A stretch of DNA of 64,000 nucleotides from Theocolax elegans (GCA_026168455.1 CM047426.1:38255175-38319174), one strand, 5' to 3'. Counted from the first letter of the stretch, positions 10,921 through 23,275 are shown. The notes: generated by a model not told the origin, from the letters alone. Numbers and translations are program-made.

Positions 10921-12033
10921 ACGGATTAATTAGAATAATGCTTAACTTTTTTATAAAAAAACCTCGATTATTTAACTCGATTATTTATTTGTTTATCTCG
11001 ATCAGTTATAAGTGAAGATAATATGAAGGACTGGACATCATCAACAGGAAGGGAATATTTTTTTTTTAATTTCGTAATGTGCGTTCCAGTAGATAATAAT
11101 AAAAATAATAATAAATAGTAATAAAATAATATAAATAACATAAATACCATAAATACTATAAATACCATAATACATAATAATATAAACTACCTAATATATA
11201 AATAAAATATAATTATATATGTATGATCAATATTTAATTATTTGGTTGAGTTTTTATATAAATTACTATATTTATTTATTTTATAAAATTTATAAAATAA
11301 AGTTTTACAATATTTAATATGTAATGTTATAATTAATCTTACGTAAATAGCAAATTTTAATATCAAAATAACAAAAGTTCTTACATCATATATAGTGAAA
11401 TGTATATACTACATATATTAAAATTTGTATAATAAGTATTGTAGAAATATTTTATATACGCGTATACGTTCATTTCTTTTTCAGTATTCAATTATTTTGA
11501 GACGACTTTTTAATTTAAGGCTATTCTAATTACTCCATTCGTCCAATAGGTGGCGTGCATAAAATTTTCTATTTTTCCAGTTCTTCTCGCAAATGCTCAA
11601 AAATGTGTCAACTATTATATAAGAAACAACAAGATATTTAATTATTATGCGAAAATATATCTTCCGTTCAGCGTATTGCAATGATAGCGATTGAAATAAT
11701 ATTTAAGTTTGTGACTAAGAAGTGTCATGAATAAATATATGCGAGTGAATAAGAATTGCGATCAATTGCGTAAGAATAGTATATAATTAAATCTCCAAAT
11801 ATTAAATGTTTCTGTAGTACTTAATTGACAAAAAGAATTCCCCCAATATATACATTCTATTTCGAATTAATTAAAAACAAAATATAATTCATTTTTACTT
11901 CCTTAAATTCGCATTTAAAACATACCAGATTGAATAATAAAATTTGCTGACTAATATAATAAAAATTACTATATTGAATATCAAAAATTACGATATTGGG
12001 TTGTATTAATGACATTATATCTAAATTTTACTA
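10921..12033. other. A+T-rich intergenic DNA
   Basis: Very A+T-rich with one partial minisatellite unit at 11020-11095. No supported gene, RNA or terminal repeat. Confidence 0.5.
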
Positions 12034-12749
12034 CACGGAAAGAAATTTGGAAGGCTGACACTTAAAATAAATGTCAACTCGACTCATTTCCGACAATCGG
12101 CACTATTTATGCAAGTTCTTGTAAGAATTCGCGTCGAAATCGGCACCTATGAGACTCCGATATTCTCGGAGTCTCCACGCTTCAAAGACGAAGTGTAGCG
12201 CTCCCAGTAGCGCCCCCCAAAACCTCCGAGTTTTACGGCGTCGTGTTGATTCCGCTTTGGAGCTCTCAGACTTCCAAATCTGCGGGATCTCGGATGCGCT
12301 TATACGAACGATTGAGTTGAGTGTTTACATTTACATTATATATTTGTGTAGTGGTATTAAAATATAATTTATATAGAAATGAAAATAATAGCTGTTTATT
12401 TTGCGAGCTCGAAAATAATAAGAATTTTTACATTAAAGCAACTAATTCTAAGAAGCGCTAAGTCAAAATACGCTTCACGTGCTCGACCCGACAAGATACC
12501 ACGTTTGGAGGTCTGAGAGCTCCAACGGGCGGAGCTCACTACGCAGCGAAATCTCGGATACCCAGCCCTTCCAGTATGACTGCTCCTACTTCCATTCTGA
12601 GCGCGTTGTATATCCGAAATTGTTGGAACCGAAACACTTCTATTTAGAAGCGAATAACTCCCATTTTTGAGGTGTAAAGACGCAGTATTTTTCGGACATA
12701 CATTGTTTCCAAAACTTCGACGCTTCAGCCTTCCAAATTTCTTTCCGTG
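12034..12749. mobile_element. 716-bp TIR element with TA TSD (MITE, Tc1/mariner-like insertion)
   Basis: The left end CACGGAAAGAAATTTGGAAG and right end CTTCCAAATTTCTTTCCGTG form terminal inverted repeats of about 25 bp, flanked by TA at 12032-12033 and 12750-12751. Subterminal inverted repeats are visible too: GAGCTCTCAGACTTCCAAAT near 12261 against its complement near 12497. There is no transposase frame, so it is non-autonomous. A TA TSD is typical of Tc1/mariner-type transposition; the family itself is inferred. Confidence 0.8.
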
Positions 12750-12751
12750 TA

Positions 12752-13534
12752 TATAATATAACAAAAATTATTATATTGCTGAGATGTCACACTTTTCCTA
12801 TACAATATAGTAATTTTTAATATAGATTATTTTAATATTTATTATAATATATTTCTCAGTGTATAAAAAGTGCTATTACCAAATTACCAATAACACACCA
12901 ATTAATAAATACTGCTAAATAAATAAAACAATTATTTGCAAAGGATGTATACATATCACATGACAATAAAAAATCAATAATAATTTCTTTATGAAAAGTG
13001 CTATTGCAATAATAATTAAACTCTATTTCATACAAAAATAATTATTTTTATAGATAATTTCTATTTTTTTAATATTATCATTTTAATTCATCGTATAATA
13101 ATAATAAATTCATTAATTATTATACATATGATAATAAATCTATATGGATACAATTTAATAAATAATAATAAAATGTAGTTAAATAATAAAATATTTTTTA
13201 GTTTAATTTAATATTATCTATTATATAATGATTTTTCAGCGAGCGAGCGTGAGCGAGTGAGGATTTTAGCTAGTATTCAATTAATGGTTATAATTGAAAT
13301 TTTTCTATCCTTTTTTCCTATCTAATTAAAGCATCTAAAAATTTGTTTACATATTGTAGGTTCAAAGAGGAGTTGTTTAGCAGAATATCAATAATTTTAA
13401 AATTTTCATCCACTGATTTCACATGAAATGCCTCTGATGTAAATTATAAGATTAGAATTAATTATTGAGAATAACAAAAATTGTTATTGATATAAATAGT
13501 AAAAATGATCATTCTTTTATTAATTATTATATAT
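12752..13534. other. A+T-rich intergenic DNA
   Basis: Simple A+T-rich sequence; a GCGAGCGAGCGTGAGCGAG patch near 13240. No gene or repeat family that I can support. Confidence 0.5.
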
Positions 13535-15240
13535 TTAACTGCGAGCGAAGCGAGCAATTTGGCTATTACTATTAAGATACTCTGTGAGTTGCTCATGAAC
13601 TAACTTTTCTAAAATTTTGGAGATTTCGCAGAGCTTTGCAATGGGCCTAGTGTCAGACGGCGAGATCACCCTGTTCGACTTGGCCAGAGGAAAGAGAAGA
13701 GACCTACTCCAAGGCTCTGGAAAAGGTCCAGTTGAGAGAGACAAATTAAATAATTGAGCTAGATGGGGGGCTATTTGAGAAGCTATAAGCTTTAGCATTG
13801 GAATAGAAATTCCATCGTGGCCTGTGGCTTTGGAGGTGGCCCTGGATATTGTAGATAAGATTTTATGTGTGGTGATAGGGGCGAAGTGAAAGGAAGTTAA
13901 AGGATAAGATGAAGGTAAGATGTCTGGTGATGAAATGAGAGACTGAAATTGAGTATATGTGAAAGGAAAGGCTGAATAAGAAATAGAAGCATAATGGATG
14001 TTGAGCTGATCGAGTGAAAAAATGTTGAGAGGTGATTGTGCTGATTTAGACGCGAGACCCATGTTCCTGAGCTTCTTCCACAGACTTGACGAGTTAGAGG
14101 CAGATTTGATTTTGTTATTAAAGTAAACAAGATTATGAAGATCTTTGTAAGTCTGATAGTCCGAGCTCAGGCCAGTGGCCAAGTATCTTTTATATGCCAT
14201 GTTGCGAGCCTTAATATTTTGCTTAATGTGTGGTGTAATCCAAGATTTGCTGAAGTTTTTAATGGTGATGAGTTTAGCGGAAGCAAGTGAGTCATATGTA
14301 TGTAAAATAGCTGAAACAAGGTTTGAAATAAGGATGTTGATGGGAATGGGGAATGGATAGGATGGCATCAGAGTACAAAGTAAAGAAGAAAGTGAATGGC
14401 CCGGCGACGTAGTTGAAGGATGAGAAGCTGATGACGTAGACGACACGATGGTAGTGCAAGAGTGAGATGAAAGACGATTAAATGTATCAGAAAATAGAGC
14501 AGCTGCCGCCGGCGGATCAATTAGAGCAAGGTTCCGCGACCAAATCCTCTTTACAGCCGGCAATGGTTTGATAAGATCTAATGCAAGTACAATAAAGTCG
14601 TGCCCTGCTGCAAAGGGAACGGGTGACTTAGAATAACTATACACTGGCGGGGGATTACGTATAATAAATAAATTGAGCCATGTATGAGATGAATGGGTGG
14701 ATGAATGCGTATGATGAGTAGGATCGGATTTAGTAAGAAAAAGGTTTAGTGAATCTAAGTATGATTCCAACATGGCGGATGCCCCATCTTTATTGCACAC
14801 GTTAATATTAAAATCGCCGGTGATAACTACCTGGTCGCAAGTATGTAAAAAATTTGTTAACGAATCAAAAAATTTTGATGGGTAGGACGCTGTGGGCCTC
14901 CTATAAACCACACAAAACAGCAGCGAACTAGTTTTATTGAAAACTTGAAAAATCATAAACTCTGGGGAGTTGGAAAGAACGGGGTCGGAGTGAGCCACAA
15001 GCCTGACATCAAGATTATTCTTGAAATAGGTCGCAATACCCCCCCCCCATCCTTACCAACTCGGTCCAGTCTGTGTAAGGTGTTTAGGAAGGCCCAACAT
15101 GTTGGAGGAGTCATGTTCCGTGAGAAAAGTTTCTGTAAAAGCAATGATATCGTGATTAAAAGGAAGAACTAGTGATTCTATGGATGAAAAGTGCGTTTTT
15201 AGGCGGTTTATGTTTACATGAAAAATGGAGAATGTTAGTA
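13535..15240 (-). pseudogene. PHD-finger LINE copy 1, ORF2 (endonuclease + start of RT), 3'-truncated
   Basis: Minus strand. The apurinic-type endonuclease begins with FHVNINRLKTHFSSIE and DIIAFTETFL near 15160-15230. A frameshift near 15060 leads into a 487-aa frame with VITGDFNIN and a later AGHDFIVLALDL-type block. After a linker the reverse transcriptase starts (FPEPWSRSLLFPLAKSN, SDTRPIAKLCEISKILEKLV) and breaks off at about 13560, before the RT palm. The order of domains and the RT N-terminal motifs fit the CR1/Kiri-like part of the LINE tree; this placement is tentative. The catalytic RT and 3' end are absent, so the copy cannot be autonomous. Confidence 0.75.
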
Positions 15241-16343
15241 GGTGATGACGCCTGGCCAGACAACCTTCATTGCGGAGGGACGAATCATGAATTGATAGGT
15301 TATTAATGTCCGATTCGGAGTGAATCGTAAAAAGCTGCCCTCCCTTAGTTTTACGCATAAAAACCGTGTAGTTTTTAACTATAGGTCTCGCGAAACCCAA
15401 GTCAACAGAACGTCGCAGCGCTTTACTTAAAAGAACGTGCAGCTCTTTGAGCCATAGCGCACGCAAAAAAATCAACGAGCCTCCACCTGCAGCAAAGAGG
15501 GAATCGGCTGACATACCCTTGAGAAGGAGTGTTCTCTCTAAAATAAGATCCCTGGTTGATGGGGAGAAAACCCGGAAAACAAGCCCTTTGTTATTGTTAA
15601 CACCTGCAGTCGAAGTCACCGGTCTTGATTCTTGATTCCCTGGCTTGATCCGGGCAATATCTACAATTTGTGAACAAACCTGGGGGATATTGATGGCGGT
15701 CAAAATTTATTCTATGGCCTTCCCATCCGAAATGACTATATTATTAGGGACACCAAGCAGTAACATCTCGCAGGTATCTCTAAAGAATGAAACTGCCGAT
15801 ATCGACTGGCTATTCCGTGCGTCGCTAATCAAACGACGAATACTCTCGATCGCCATTTCCAGTGCTCCTAGGCGGTCCGAGACGCTGGAGAATCTCTCCT
15901 CGGTCGCTGCCTCGATTTGTAGAACCCGGGAATTAAGGTCCCGGATTTCGCTGGCCAGACCTTGTACCAATGTTTCGATGCGCGAGACCAGGCGGGTAGG
16001 CCGGAGCAGTTCTCAGTGGGCGCGACGCCGCGAGGTTGCTTAGCAACCTGCGCACATGGCGGCAAAGTGGGCGAGGCAACCGTCCCTGTGGTGGGGGTCG
16101 CTGTAGAGTGCGTGACGCTTGACGCGAGCTCGTTTTCGAATAATGCCGTCCTGGGAAGTACTGCCCTTTCGGTAAAGCAGAGTTCTTCGGGAGTCGGCAA
16201 CAGCGCGGTTCATTACAATCCGGAATAATCGCGAAGCAGTTCGCATGAATATAAATGCAGCATCTCGAACATACCTCCGCATCATCTTTCTTTACGATTC
16301 TCCGACTACATACGAAATACGTGGTGCACGTAGCTGGCTGCAT
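15241..16343 (-). pseudogene. PHD-finger LINE copy 1, ORF1
   Basis: Minus strand, in three frame pieces. First (16343 down) a Cys/His cluster, CTTYFVCSRRI and CSRCCIYIHANC, of the C-x2-C ... C-x2-C-x4-H-x2-C type seen in PHD-like fingers. Then a coiled coil (LASEIRDLNSRVLQIEAATE, 15707-15970) followed by RDTCEMLLLGVPN. Then a C-terminal domain (15241-15703) ending ESDINNL. In this copy ORF1 runs in frame into ORF2 without a stop, whereas copy 2 has a stop and a new ATG. ORF1 proteins of this kind bind the element RNA (family knowledge). Frameshifts make it defective. Confidence 0.7.
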
Positions 16344-17205
16344 CTCCCAAGGATGTAGTTGGTGTAGATGAAGCCTTGAGGAAGAAGTAGAAACCGCGAC
16401 GAGGCTGACCTTTTGATACAGATGATAACCGGCAGAGGCGCTGATATAACTGTGCGAAATCGCCGATGCTGGGTCGCCAATTTGCGAGTGGACGATTCCT
16501 AACCTCTTGTAAGAGCTAACTTTTCAGAGGAAAAAATAAGGATTCCTGGGCGATAAAAAATACCTGATATTATTTCAGGCAGGAGCCGCCATTCAAGGGA
16601 ATCCCTTCCTCTTAGCTGAAAGTCGTAAGAAAAAGTGTGAACAAATATATCACGACAAGAGTAGAGGTGAAATTTGGGCACGTCCAGTATACTCACCAGA
16701 TAGAGAGAGAGATAGAGAGAGAAACACAGAGTAAGAAAGAGACAGAGTAAGAAAGAGAGAGATAAAAACTCTAACCACAAAAATAAATGCAGGCGACGGT
16801 ATACCTTTTCTATTTTTAAATATAATAATATTTCGTTTTGAAGCATAATATTTAAGGCGATGTATAAGACAAAATGCGTTCTACCTTGCCGACGTAATCC
16901 AAAATGAGTAATATATTGATTTTTACAAAAAAGCAGTGAATATTTTTAAAAAGGACTTGTAATGGTGTAAGCTATAGAAAGAAGTGAATATTGTTAAAAT
17001 TTGACGTAAATACATTAAGAATTGACTGAAGAAAAGCTTTCCGGCAGATTGCGGAATGATAATTTTGGCTATATGTAATAATCACTATATTCCATTTATT
17101 ATCTACAACGTTACAGAAAGCTTTTTCCAATATCTTTTAGATAGTTTATTCACCTTTTTTATGACCGACACTGCTATCATATCTTACTACTCTTATCTTA
17201 TCTTA
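16344..17205. other. LINE copy 1 leader and intergenic DNA
   Basis: 16344-16500 is likely the LINE 5' leader (minus sense). A (GA)n-rich tract lies at about 16700-16768 and the rest is A+T-rich. A (TCTTA)n run at 17180-17210 leads into the Helitron-like element. No gene seen. Confidence 0.4.
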
Positions 17206-17553
17206 TCTTACTATTATATAAAGAAGAAGCGTTTGTTTGTATGTGCGCAAAAATCTCAATAAAGTACACAATCGATTGTAACGAAATTTTAACTGTAGTT
17301 TCTTTATGTACTATGAAGTGTCATAGGCTATATTTTATATGAAAAATCGTTTTGCTTCATTGTTAAAAAAATAAAAGTTTTTACACTTACAGGATGCACG
17401 GTATTTCAGGCGCTGGCCGATAGGTGGCTGAGGGTCTGGCGCTGCACGCGACAAATTTATCGCTATTTAGTACATATGTATCAGCCGGGCTCGGTCGTTC
17501 GAATATATATTATATATATATGGAGCGGGCGAAGCCGCGACGGGGGATGCTAG
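17206..17553 (+). mobile_element. Non-autonomous Helitron-like element, 348 bp
   Basis: Starts A|TCTTACTATTATATAAAG, followed by AAGCGTTTGTTTGTATGTGC, a layout common at Helitron 5' ends. It ends with a GC-rich hairpin (GCGGGCGAAGCCGC, 17525-17538), an ACGGGGGATG spacer and CTAG|T at 17550-17554. The 5'-TC, 3' hairpin, CTRR end and A/T host dinucleotide are the accepted Helitron hallmarks. It has no Rep/helicase frame, so it depends on another element. The left border is less certain because a TCTTA repeat precedes it. Confidence 0.7.
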
Positions 17554-17585
17554 TGAATATATATATAAGACAGATTGATTGATTT

Positions 17586-17789
17586 TTTTTTTTATGATTT
17601 TAACGTTGCTCTTTTAATGTTCCCAAATCGGTGCTAATCAACGACGGAGGTCATACGATGCCTTGGTGAAGAAAGCACTTGTTGAAAATACATTCTCCAG
17701 TGGTGTTTGTATCAATCGGCCGGGGCCGGGAATCGAACCCGGGACCTCCAGATTACGAGCCCTACCGACTGAGCCATCGCAGGCCTTAA
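17586..17789 (-). mobile_element. tRNA-derived SINE on the minus strand
   Basis: The minus-strand head has an A box TGGCTCAGTCGG (complement of about 17764-17776) and a B box GGTTCGATTCC (complement of about 17729-17739) with a perfect T-arm, CCGGG/CCCGG. The acceptor and anticodon stems do not close, so it is not a working tRNA. A tRNA-unrelated body of about 110 bp follows, then a poly-A tail (poly-T at 17582-17593). Identical 14-bp AGATTGATTGATTT copies flank it at 17572-17585 and 17790-17803. They act as a TSD or reflect the (AATC)n tail of the neighbouring LINE. Confidence 0.8.
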
Positions 17790-17803
17790 AGATTGATTGA
17801 TTT

Positions 17804-18165
17804 ATTGAGCTTAGTTTTGGCCTTTATGAGGTAGAAACCCCGTAGGCACTATTTGCGAACAATAATACAAGTGATGGAGTAAAAATCTTAAAACTAAATA
17901 AAAATAAAATTACCAAAAGATGGTAAAACAATGGAATAAAAATAAAATATATACAAAATAAATAAATAGATACTTAAAAATAGATAACAATAGCTAAAAC
18001 TTACGCAAAATAACATGATCATATAACTAAATTATATAACAGATAGATAAATAGGTAATGCTATAAAAAGTGAAGAGGCCATAATAAAGCCAATGAATTT
18101 TACCTTACAATAAAACTAAAACTAGACAGTGTACATGATATCGAAGCGTAACATGCAAAACGCGA
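17804..18165 (-). other. 3' untranslated region of PHD-finger LINE copy 2
   Basis: A-rich in plus sense, between the ORF2 remnant and an (AATC)n-like terminus (minus sense) at 17790-17803. Short tandem 3' tails of this kind are typical of CR1/L2-like LINEs. Assignment is by position. Confidence 0.45.
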
Positions 18166-19278
18166 CTATGCAGCTTCATCAAGGTGAGGGATGGACCGCA
18201 GTGTTGAACCCTCATTCATGACCCGCGAGGACCAGGCTGTTTGGTCGAGCCCAAACAGATGATTGAATAGTATGATCTTGAACTTATCTATGAATGAAGG
18301 ATTGAAGGTGAGTGAAGGAAAATGATTTAGGATGCGGGTAGAGGTGATGACAAATGATTTGTTTAAAGCTTCCGTGCATGGTGGAAGATACGTGAGTGAT
18401 TTAGGTGGATGGCGAGAGGAGGAACGAGGATTTTGGCCTGGGGTATTGAGTTGGGTGAAATGGTTTACCAGATATGATGGTGAATTGTGAGCAATGATGT
18501 TATACGCCAAGGAACCAATGAGATATGAGCACCTGGACTCGACCAACAACCATTTTAAACCCAGTCTAAACGAGGTGACATGGTCACGTCTCGCTATGTT
18601 GCCCCATACAAATCTCACGCAAGCATATAATAGTCTGTGGAGTTTTAGGTTTTTAGACTGGTCTACATCATTGTAGACTGCACACGCATAGTTGAAGTAG
18701 GGAAAAATAAGTGCTTCCACTAGATTCTTGCGGAGCTTTATCGATAATGCCTTATTATAATAACGTAGCGAGTGCAAAACCCCGTGAATACGCCTAGAGA
18801 TTGTCATGACTTGTTTTGACTAGTCGAGGGTAGGAGTGATCAATAATCCCAGCGATTTTACCACATTTTCGTAATCCAAAAAATCATCACATAATTTAAC
18901 TCTCGGAACAGTGTTCAGGTTAATACTAGATATATAAGCCTGACTACCCAGGTTCATAACCTTCGTCCTTTTTACATTCAATGAAAGGCCGTTTTCCAAT
19001 GCCCAATTTGCTGTCGCGTTTGCATCGTGAGATACGCGTTGAACACCAATATTAATGTCGGCTGGGAAAAACGAGTGATAGACCTGGGCGTCCTCTAAAT
19101 TAAGGATTTCAGAAGAGTCGTTTTCGGTGAGAATGGTTTCCGTGACAGCAATGACATCGTAGGATTCTGGAAAAACTAATGCTTCGATTGATGAAAAATG
19201 AGTCTTTAAGCGATTAATATTGGTATGAAAAATGGAAAATGTATTGGATGATTTAATGTTTTTGACCCGACCAGTCAT
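18166..19278 (-). pseudogene. PHD-finger LINE copy 2, ORF2 with large internal deletion
   Basis: Starts at an ATG (19276-19278 complement) four bases after the ORF1 stop codon. The endonuclease N-terminus (FHTNINRLKTHFSSIE, DVIAVTETILTE) runs about 55 residues and then jumps directly into the RT at its catalytic segment (LEDAQVYHSF, where YADD-x-QVY is expected). The rest of the RT follows (SHDANATANWALENGLSLN, VVKSLGLLITPTLD). After a stop near 18810 come the thumb and C-terminal region (HGVLHSLRYYNKALSIKLRK, CVRFVWGNIARRDH). The deletion removes most of the endonuclease and the RT fingers and palm, so the copy is non-autonomous. Confidence 0.8.
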
Positions 19279-19281
19279 GTC

Positions 19282-20523
19282 TCATTTGGTATGAGTTGAG
19301 AGAGGAAGGAGATTGTTGATGTCAGCATCAGAAGTCACACGTTTGAGAGGACCATCCCTCACCTTTTACACAAAAATATTTAAATTGATTACAATGGGCA
19401 TCGCATAGCCCAGTTCTTTGCATTTGTGAGTCGCTACCTGCCAAAGATCGAAAACAGGTTTGGGCAAGAGCGGCCGAATGAATAACAGGTTATCATCTTC
19501 CTCCCTAAAAATTTTTAACGCTGACTGCCCCTTCAACAGATATGCCCTATCGATAACCACGTCTCTAGCTGTAGCCAATTATAAACGGAAAACAATACCT
19601 CGATTGCGCAGTTGAGCCGGTATTTCGCCCTCGGCAGTAGGTTTTAATCGCGACAACCAAGGTCGAATTTCAGTCACTTGTTTCGACATCAACGGCAGCT
19701 TAATGGTATTAAACATTTTGTCGATAATAGCGATGTCAGACAACGACGACGACAAAGTCAATCCCGTGGCTAATACCTCGCACGTGTCCCTCAAGATATT
19801 AACGGAAGTAGCAATTAAGGGTGCAGCCGAGTAGCTGCCGGAAGGCCCGAGCTCTTCCAAGGCAGCAACACGAGACTCCAGCTCGGTAAAGCGCTCACTG
19901 AGATTAACAAAGGGCGTTTCTGTGGCCGATTCGAATTGATCTACGCGAGCATGGAGAGCTATTAAATCCGCCTTCATATTGTCGAGCTTCCCCTCTACAC
20001 GATCCACTTTCTCGGCCACCGATTTGATTTCACTTTGAATATTTTAAACGTTCGACTGTAATTTGCGCGCAAAACTTTCCATCCACGGTGGTGCAGCGCC
20101 CGCCATCGCGTCGGTATCGGTAGTTACATCGCGCGACGCGTGGTTGGGCGGTAAAGGCGTGACACCACGAGGTTGCTTGGCAACCTGTGACGTTGATGGC
20201 AATGGAGGCGAGGCACCGCGCTTAGAAACGGAGGAAGGCGGAGTAGGCGTGGCTGATGGCACGGTGTGGCAGATCGCACTAGCTTGTCGCGGCAACCCAG
20301 GCGGTGGCGCTGTCGCTTCAGTGGGAGTTGCGACTAGCGCTTTAGATTTAGCCAACGCACAACAGCGGCGCTCCGAAGAGCCCGGCGCAACCTCGAAGCA
20401 GTGTGAATGCGTGATGTTATTACATGTGACACAGACCTCTATACCGAGGTCTCTACCGAGACCTCTATAATCCTTTCGTGTCAGACGAGTGCCACACACG
20501 AAGCAGCCGCGCGATGTCGCCAT
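19282..20523 (-). pseudogene. PHD-finger LINE copy 2, ORF1
   Basis: Minus strand, start ATG at 20523, three frame pieces: 20044-20523, 19579-20019 and 19282-19578. The N-terminus has a zinc-finger-like cluster, GCFVCGTRLTRKD then EVCVTCNNITHSHC and RRCC, matching C-x2-C ... C-x2-C-x4-H-x2-C with two further Cys. A Pro/Thr-rich linker follows, then a coiled coil (EGKLDNMKADLIALHARVDQ; SERFTELESRVAALEEL). The conserved ORF1 block RDTCEVLATGL and a C-terminal domain (KIFREEDDNLLFIRPLLPK) end with DINNLLPLS and a TGA at 19282-19284. The two frame breaks could be mutations or sequence errors. Confidence 0.75.
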
Positions 20524-20861
20524 TTAAAACGAGGAGGCGTCCACTCTAGCTGACCTTGTGGTGTGCGAAAACCGCTTGTGTGCGTAAGTTGGAGACCCTG
20601 CTCGCTGAATACCGTACAAGCCGCCTTTTCTTCACAGACTACACTGTCTCGCAGCTAACCTCCAAAATATTGATGATGTAAAATAGCAAAACTTCGGGAC
20701 AACTGACTGCAGAATTAAAGACTATTTGTAAAAATAGATACTGCTATCAGTGCGCGTCCCTATGATGTTCGCTGAAAAATACTCGAGACAGCTAGGGGAG
20801 TATTTGACAGGATTTAATACGGAGCAAAATGCCAAGTGACTTTGTACTCACCGCGAGAGAG

Positions 20862-20897
<36 letters not shown>

Positions 20898-22479
20898 CGT
20901 AATCCCGAAAAGAAGGCGCTGTCGTAAATTACTACAGCTGTGAGCAGCGAAAGATGTACCACCTCTATCCCAGCCTGCAAATATGTTATATTTGCTATAA
21001 AAACAATATTTCAAGACGGCATTTAAATTCTATTTACAAAAAATTGGTTGCACAAAAAAGTACACCCTTCTCAATTTCCAAAATAAAAAGAAAACAAATG
21101 CATTATGCAGGTCCCGAATGTCAAATATTTAAACAAGGATATATCATAAATAAAACAATGTATCCATATAATTCCAACACCAAAAAACTGCCTCAACCTC
21201 ATTTAAACTGCATCTTTGCTAAAATGTCTATATTTTTAATAATAAATTTTTTCGGTAATAAAACAGTTGTTAAATATAAATAAAAATCATTTGCGGATAC
21301 AGGCTTTAAAAAAATAGAAAAAAGTTTGTCATACTAGCGGAATGCTTGAGGTAGCGGATGGCCGCTTGCACTCTGGACAGTGATCCGCCACCGCAAGTCC
21401 CGCGCATTTCATCCTATCTGTACAATGGACATATTATAGTTTTATTTACGAATATATACGCAGATATGACTAAAGGTATCTCTGGTAGAGAGCTGAGAGC
21501 TTGCAAAGATCGGTGTTGCCTGGCAAGCTACTGTTTAATGTTCGAATGACGATACATATAAAGGTTATCGAAAAGTGCACGCATGCTGTTGAACAAAACT
21601 GGCACAAGGTATTAAATTGAACAATATATTCTTTACCAAACTATTTAAATTTATTTTCATTTATATGAATTAAGAATGTCAATGAGTTTAAATTTTGGCA
21701 GATTATTATTCTTGTAATGTGTATGCATATTATTTTAAATTCTTTCATAATATACTATTTTCGGTTTAATTAAATTTTGATATTTCTTTTTATATAGTAA
21801 ATTAGTATTTGCTTATAGTATTATTACTATACCTATCTCTAAGCACCTTAAATAGGATAAAAATGAGATGAAAAGAGGATAAACATTAAAGAACGATTCT
21901 AAAGTGTCATAACATTTTGTCCTTTTACATAATTCCTTTTACCTAACTATGTTCACTTGTGTAAAATTATAATATACAAATCAGTTGCGGGCTTGTGAAT
22001 TTGGGGTTCGTAAGTATCTAAATTGAGTCTCAGAATAACTTTATTATGTAAAGTTTTTGAAAAATTCTAACTAAAAGCAAAAAAACATATTCAGTTTAAT
22101 TAGGATTTATGTTACATTGTAAATAATTTTTTTTTAAAAGGAGTTATGCCATTACACAGTAGAATTCTTAGTGTTTTTTCAATCAAATAACATTTACTGA
22201 CACAAAGTGACTTCAAATTCATAACCGCGACGTGTGAGTAGTAATCGGTATATGAAGCTATAATCGTGCAATCTAGGCTATTAAAACCCAGGAACTATTT
22301 TGATACTAAATTTTTTGCATCTGTACAGTCGTTGTCACGGCTAGTTCTCTGGTAGAAATTTTTTCAGCGAGCACGTCTTTATCAGTCCTCGTCATTCATT
22401 TTTACTACTCTGCTTGTAGTGTATTTTCTTCTTATGTAAAAAGTCAGTTGGTTTTACGTTTAGTTGTACCCTATCATCT

Positions 22480-22480
<1 letters not shown>
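20524..22480. other. LINE copy 2 leader, microsatellite and A+T-rich DNA
   Basis: 20524-20650 is likely the LINE leader. A (GA)n(GT)n(GA)n microsatellite is at 20854-20900. 21350-21420 is a small GC-richer patch and the rest is A+T-rich. I see no gene, RNA or terminal repeat. A (TA)n tract of about 50 bp (22481-22530) follows. Confidence 0.4.
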
Positions 22481-22530
<50 letters not shown>

Positions 22531-22532
<2 letters not shown>

Positions 22533-23275
22533 GTGGTTCTCTGTGACATCGAAGATGAAAAAAATAAATATTGCTATAACTGTGGGAATATGTTTTAGAG
22601 GTATCCAGTAGTTCTCCTGAATTTTTTCAGATTTTTTCTGGGCCATTATTTTAAGTTACAGAGAGTCAAAGTTGACATTTTAGCACTTTTTTGCATTATA
22701 TGCCCATTTTCATGAATTTTCAGCTCCCAGGGGATGCATTTTTCACTAAAAACATAAGTATGACTTTTTTTGTAAAATTTTCCGAACTTTTCATTAAAAA
22801 TACTTTAAAAGACATAAATGTATGCTGTCACACTCTTGTAAGCCATTTAAACCTTAAACAGTGAAAATCAGCAATTCTGCTCCGGACTCTAATAACCTAA
22901 TACTGTCTAAAAGATGTCTTTTTATAGTCAGAAACTGCCTAAAAATTTCCAGAGTGGGTCTAAATCATTAAGATCACTTATGGACAAAATATCCGGGAAA
23001 AGTGCCCGAAATATTAATAGAAATGTATATTTGTTGCCTTATAACGATGAATCTAGTAGCATGATCATTGCAAAAAAATTTGTGCACTTACCTTGGAGTG
23101 GTAGAAAAGTATCTCCACTTGTTTCAGTATCCATCTAATCCCCTGTAAGCTGCTAAAAATACAAATATTATTATAAAATTATAAAAAATTATTTTTTAAA
23201 CATTTATAAGCTGCATTTTTAGTTTTACATCCCTTATAAGAATTATAATACTAATCTGAAGGATTACTATAATAT
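22531..23275 (-). mobile_element. Family A single arm
   Basis: Begins GGGTGGTTCTCTGTGACA straight after (TA)n and matches 1173-1916 throughout. Its exon-like segment is on the minus strand, with the ATG at the reverse complement of GTTTCAGTATCCAT near 23122-23135. Ends in another (TA)n-rich block. Confidence 0.7.

Noticed and set aside
13230..13275. A second Helitron 3' end (GCGAGCGAGCGTGAGCGAG ... CTAGT)
   Set aside because: The GC-rich part is a direct repeat, not a hairpin, and no Helitron 5' end lies upstream.
15933..16343. A host PHD-finger gene
   Set aside because: The finger is followed by the coiled coil and C-terminal domain of a LINE ORF1 and recurs in two other LINE copies.
17720..17780. 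A functional tRNA gene
   Set aside because: A and B boxes are good, but the acceptor and anticodon stems do not form and a poly-A-ended body follows, so it is a SINE head.
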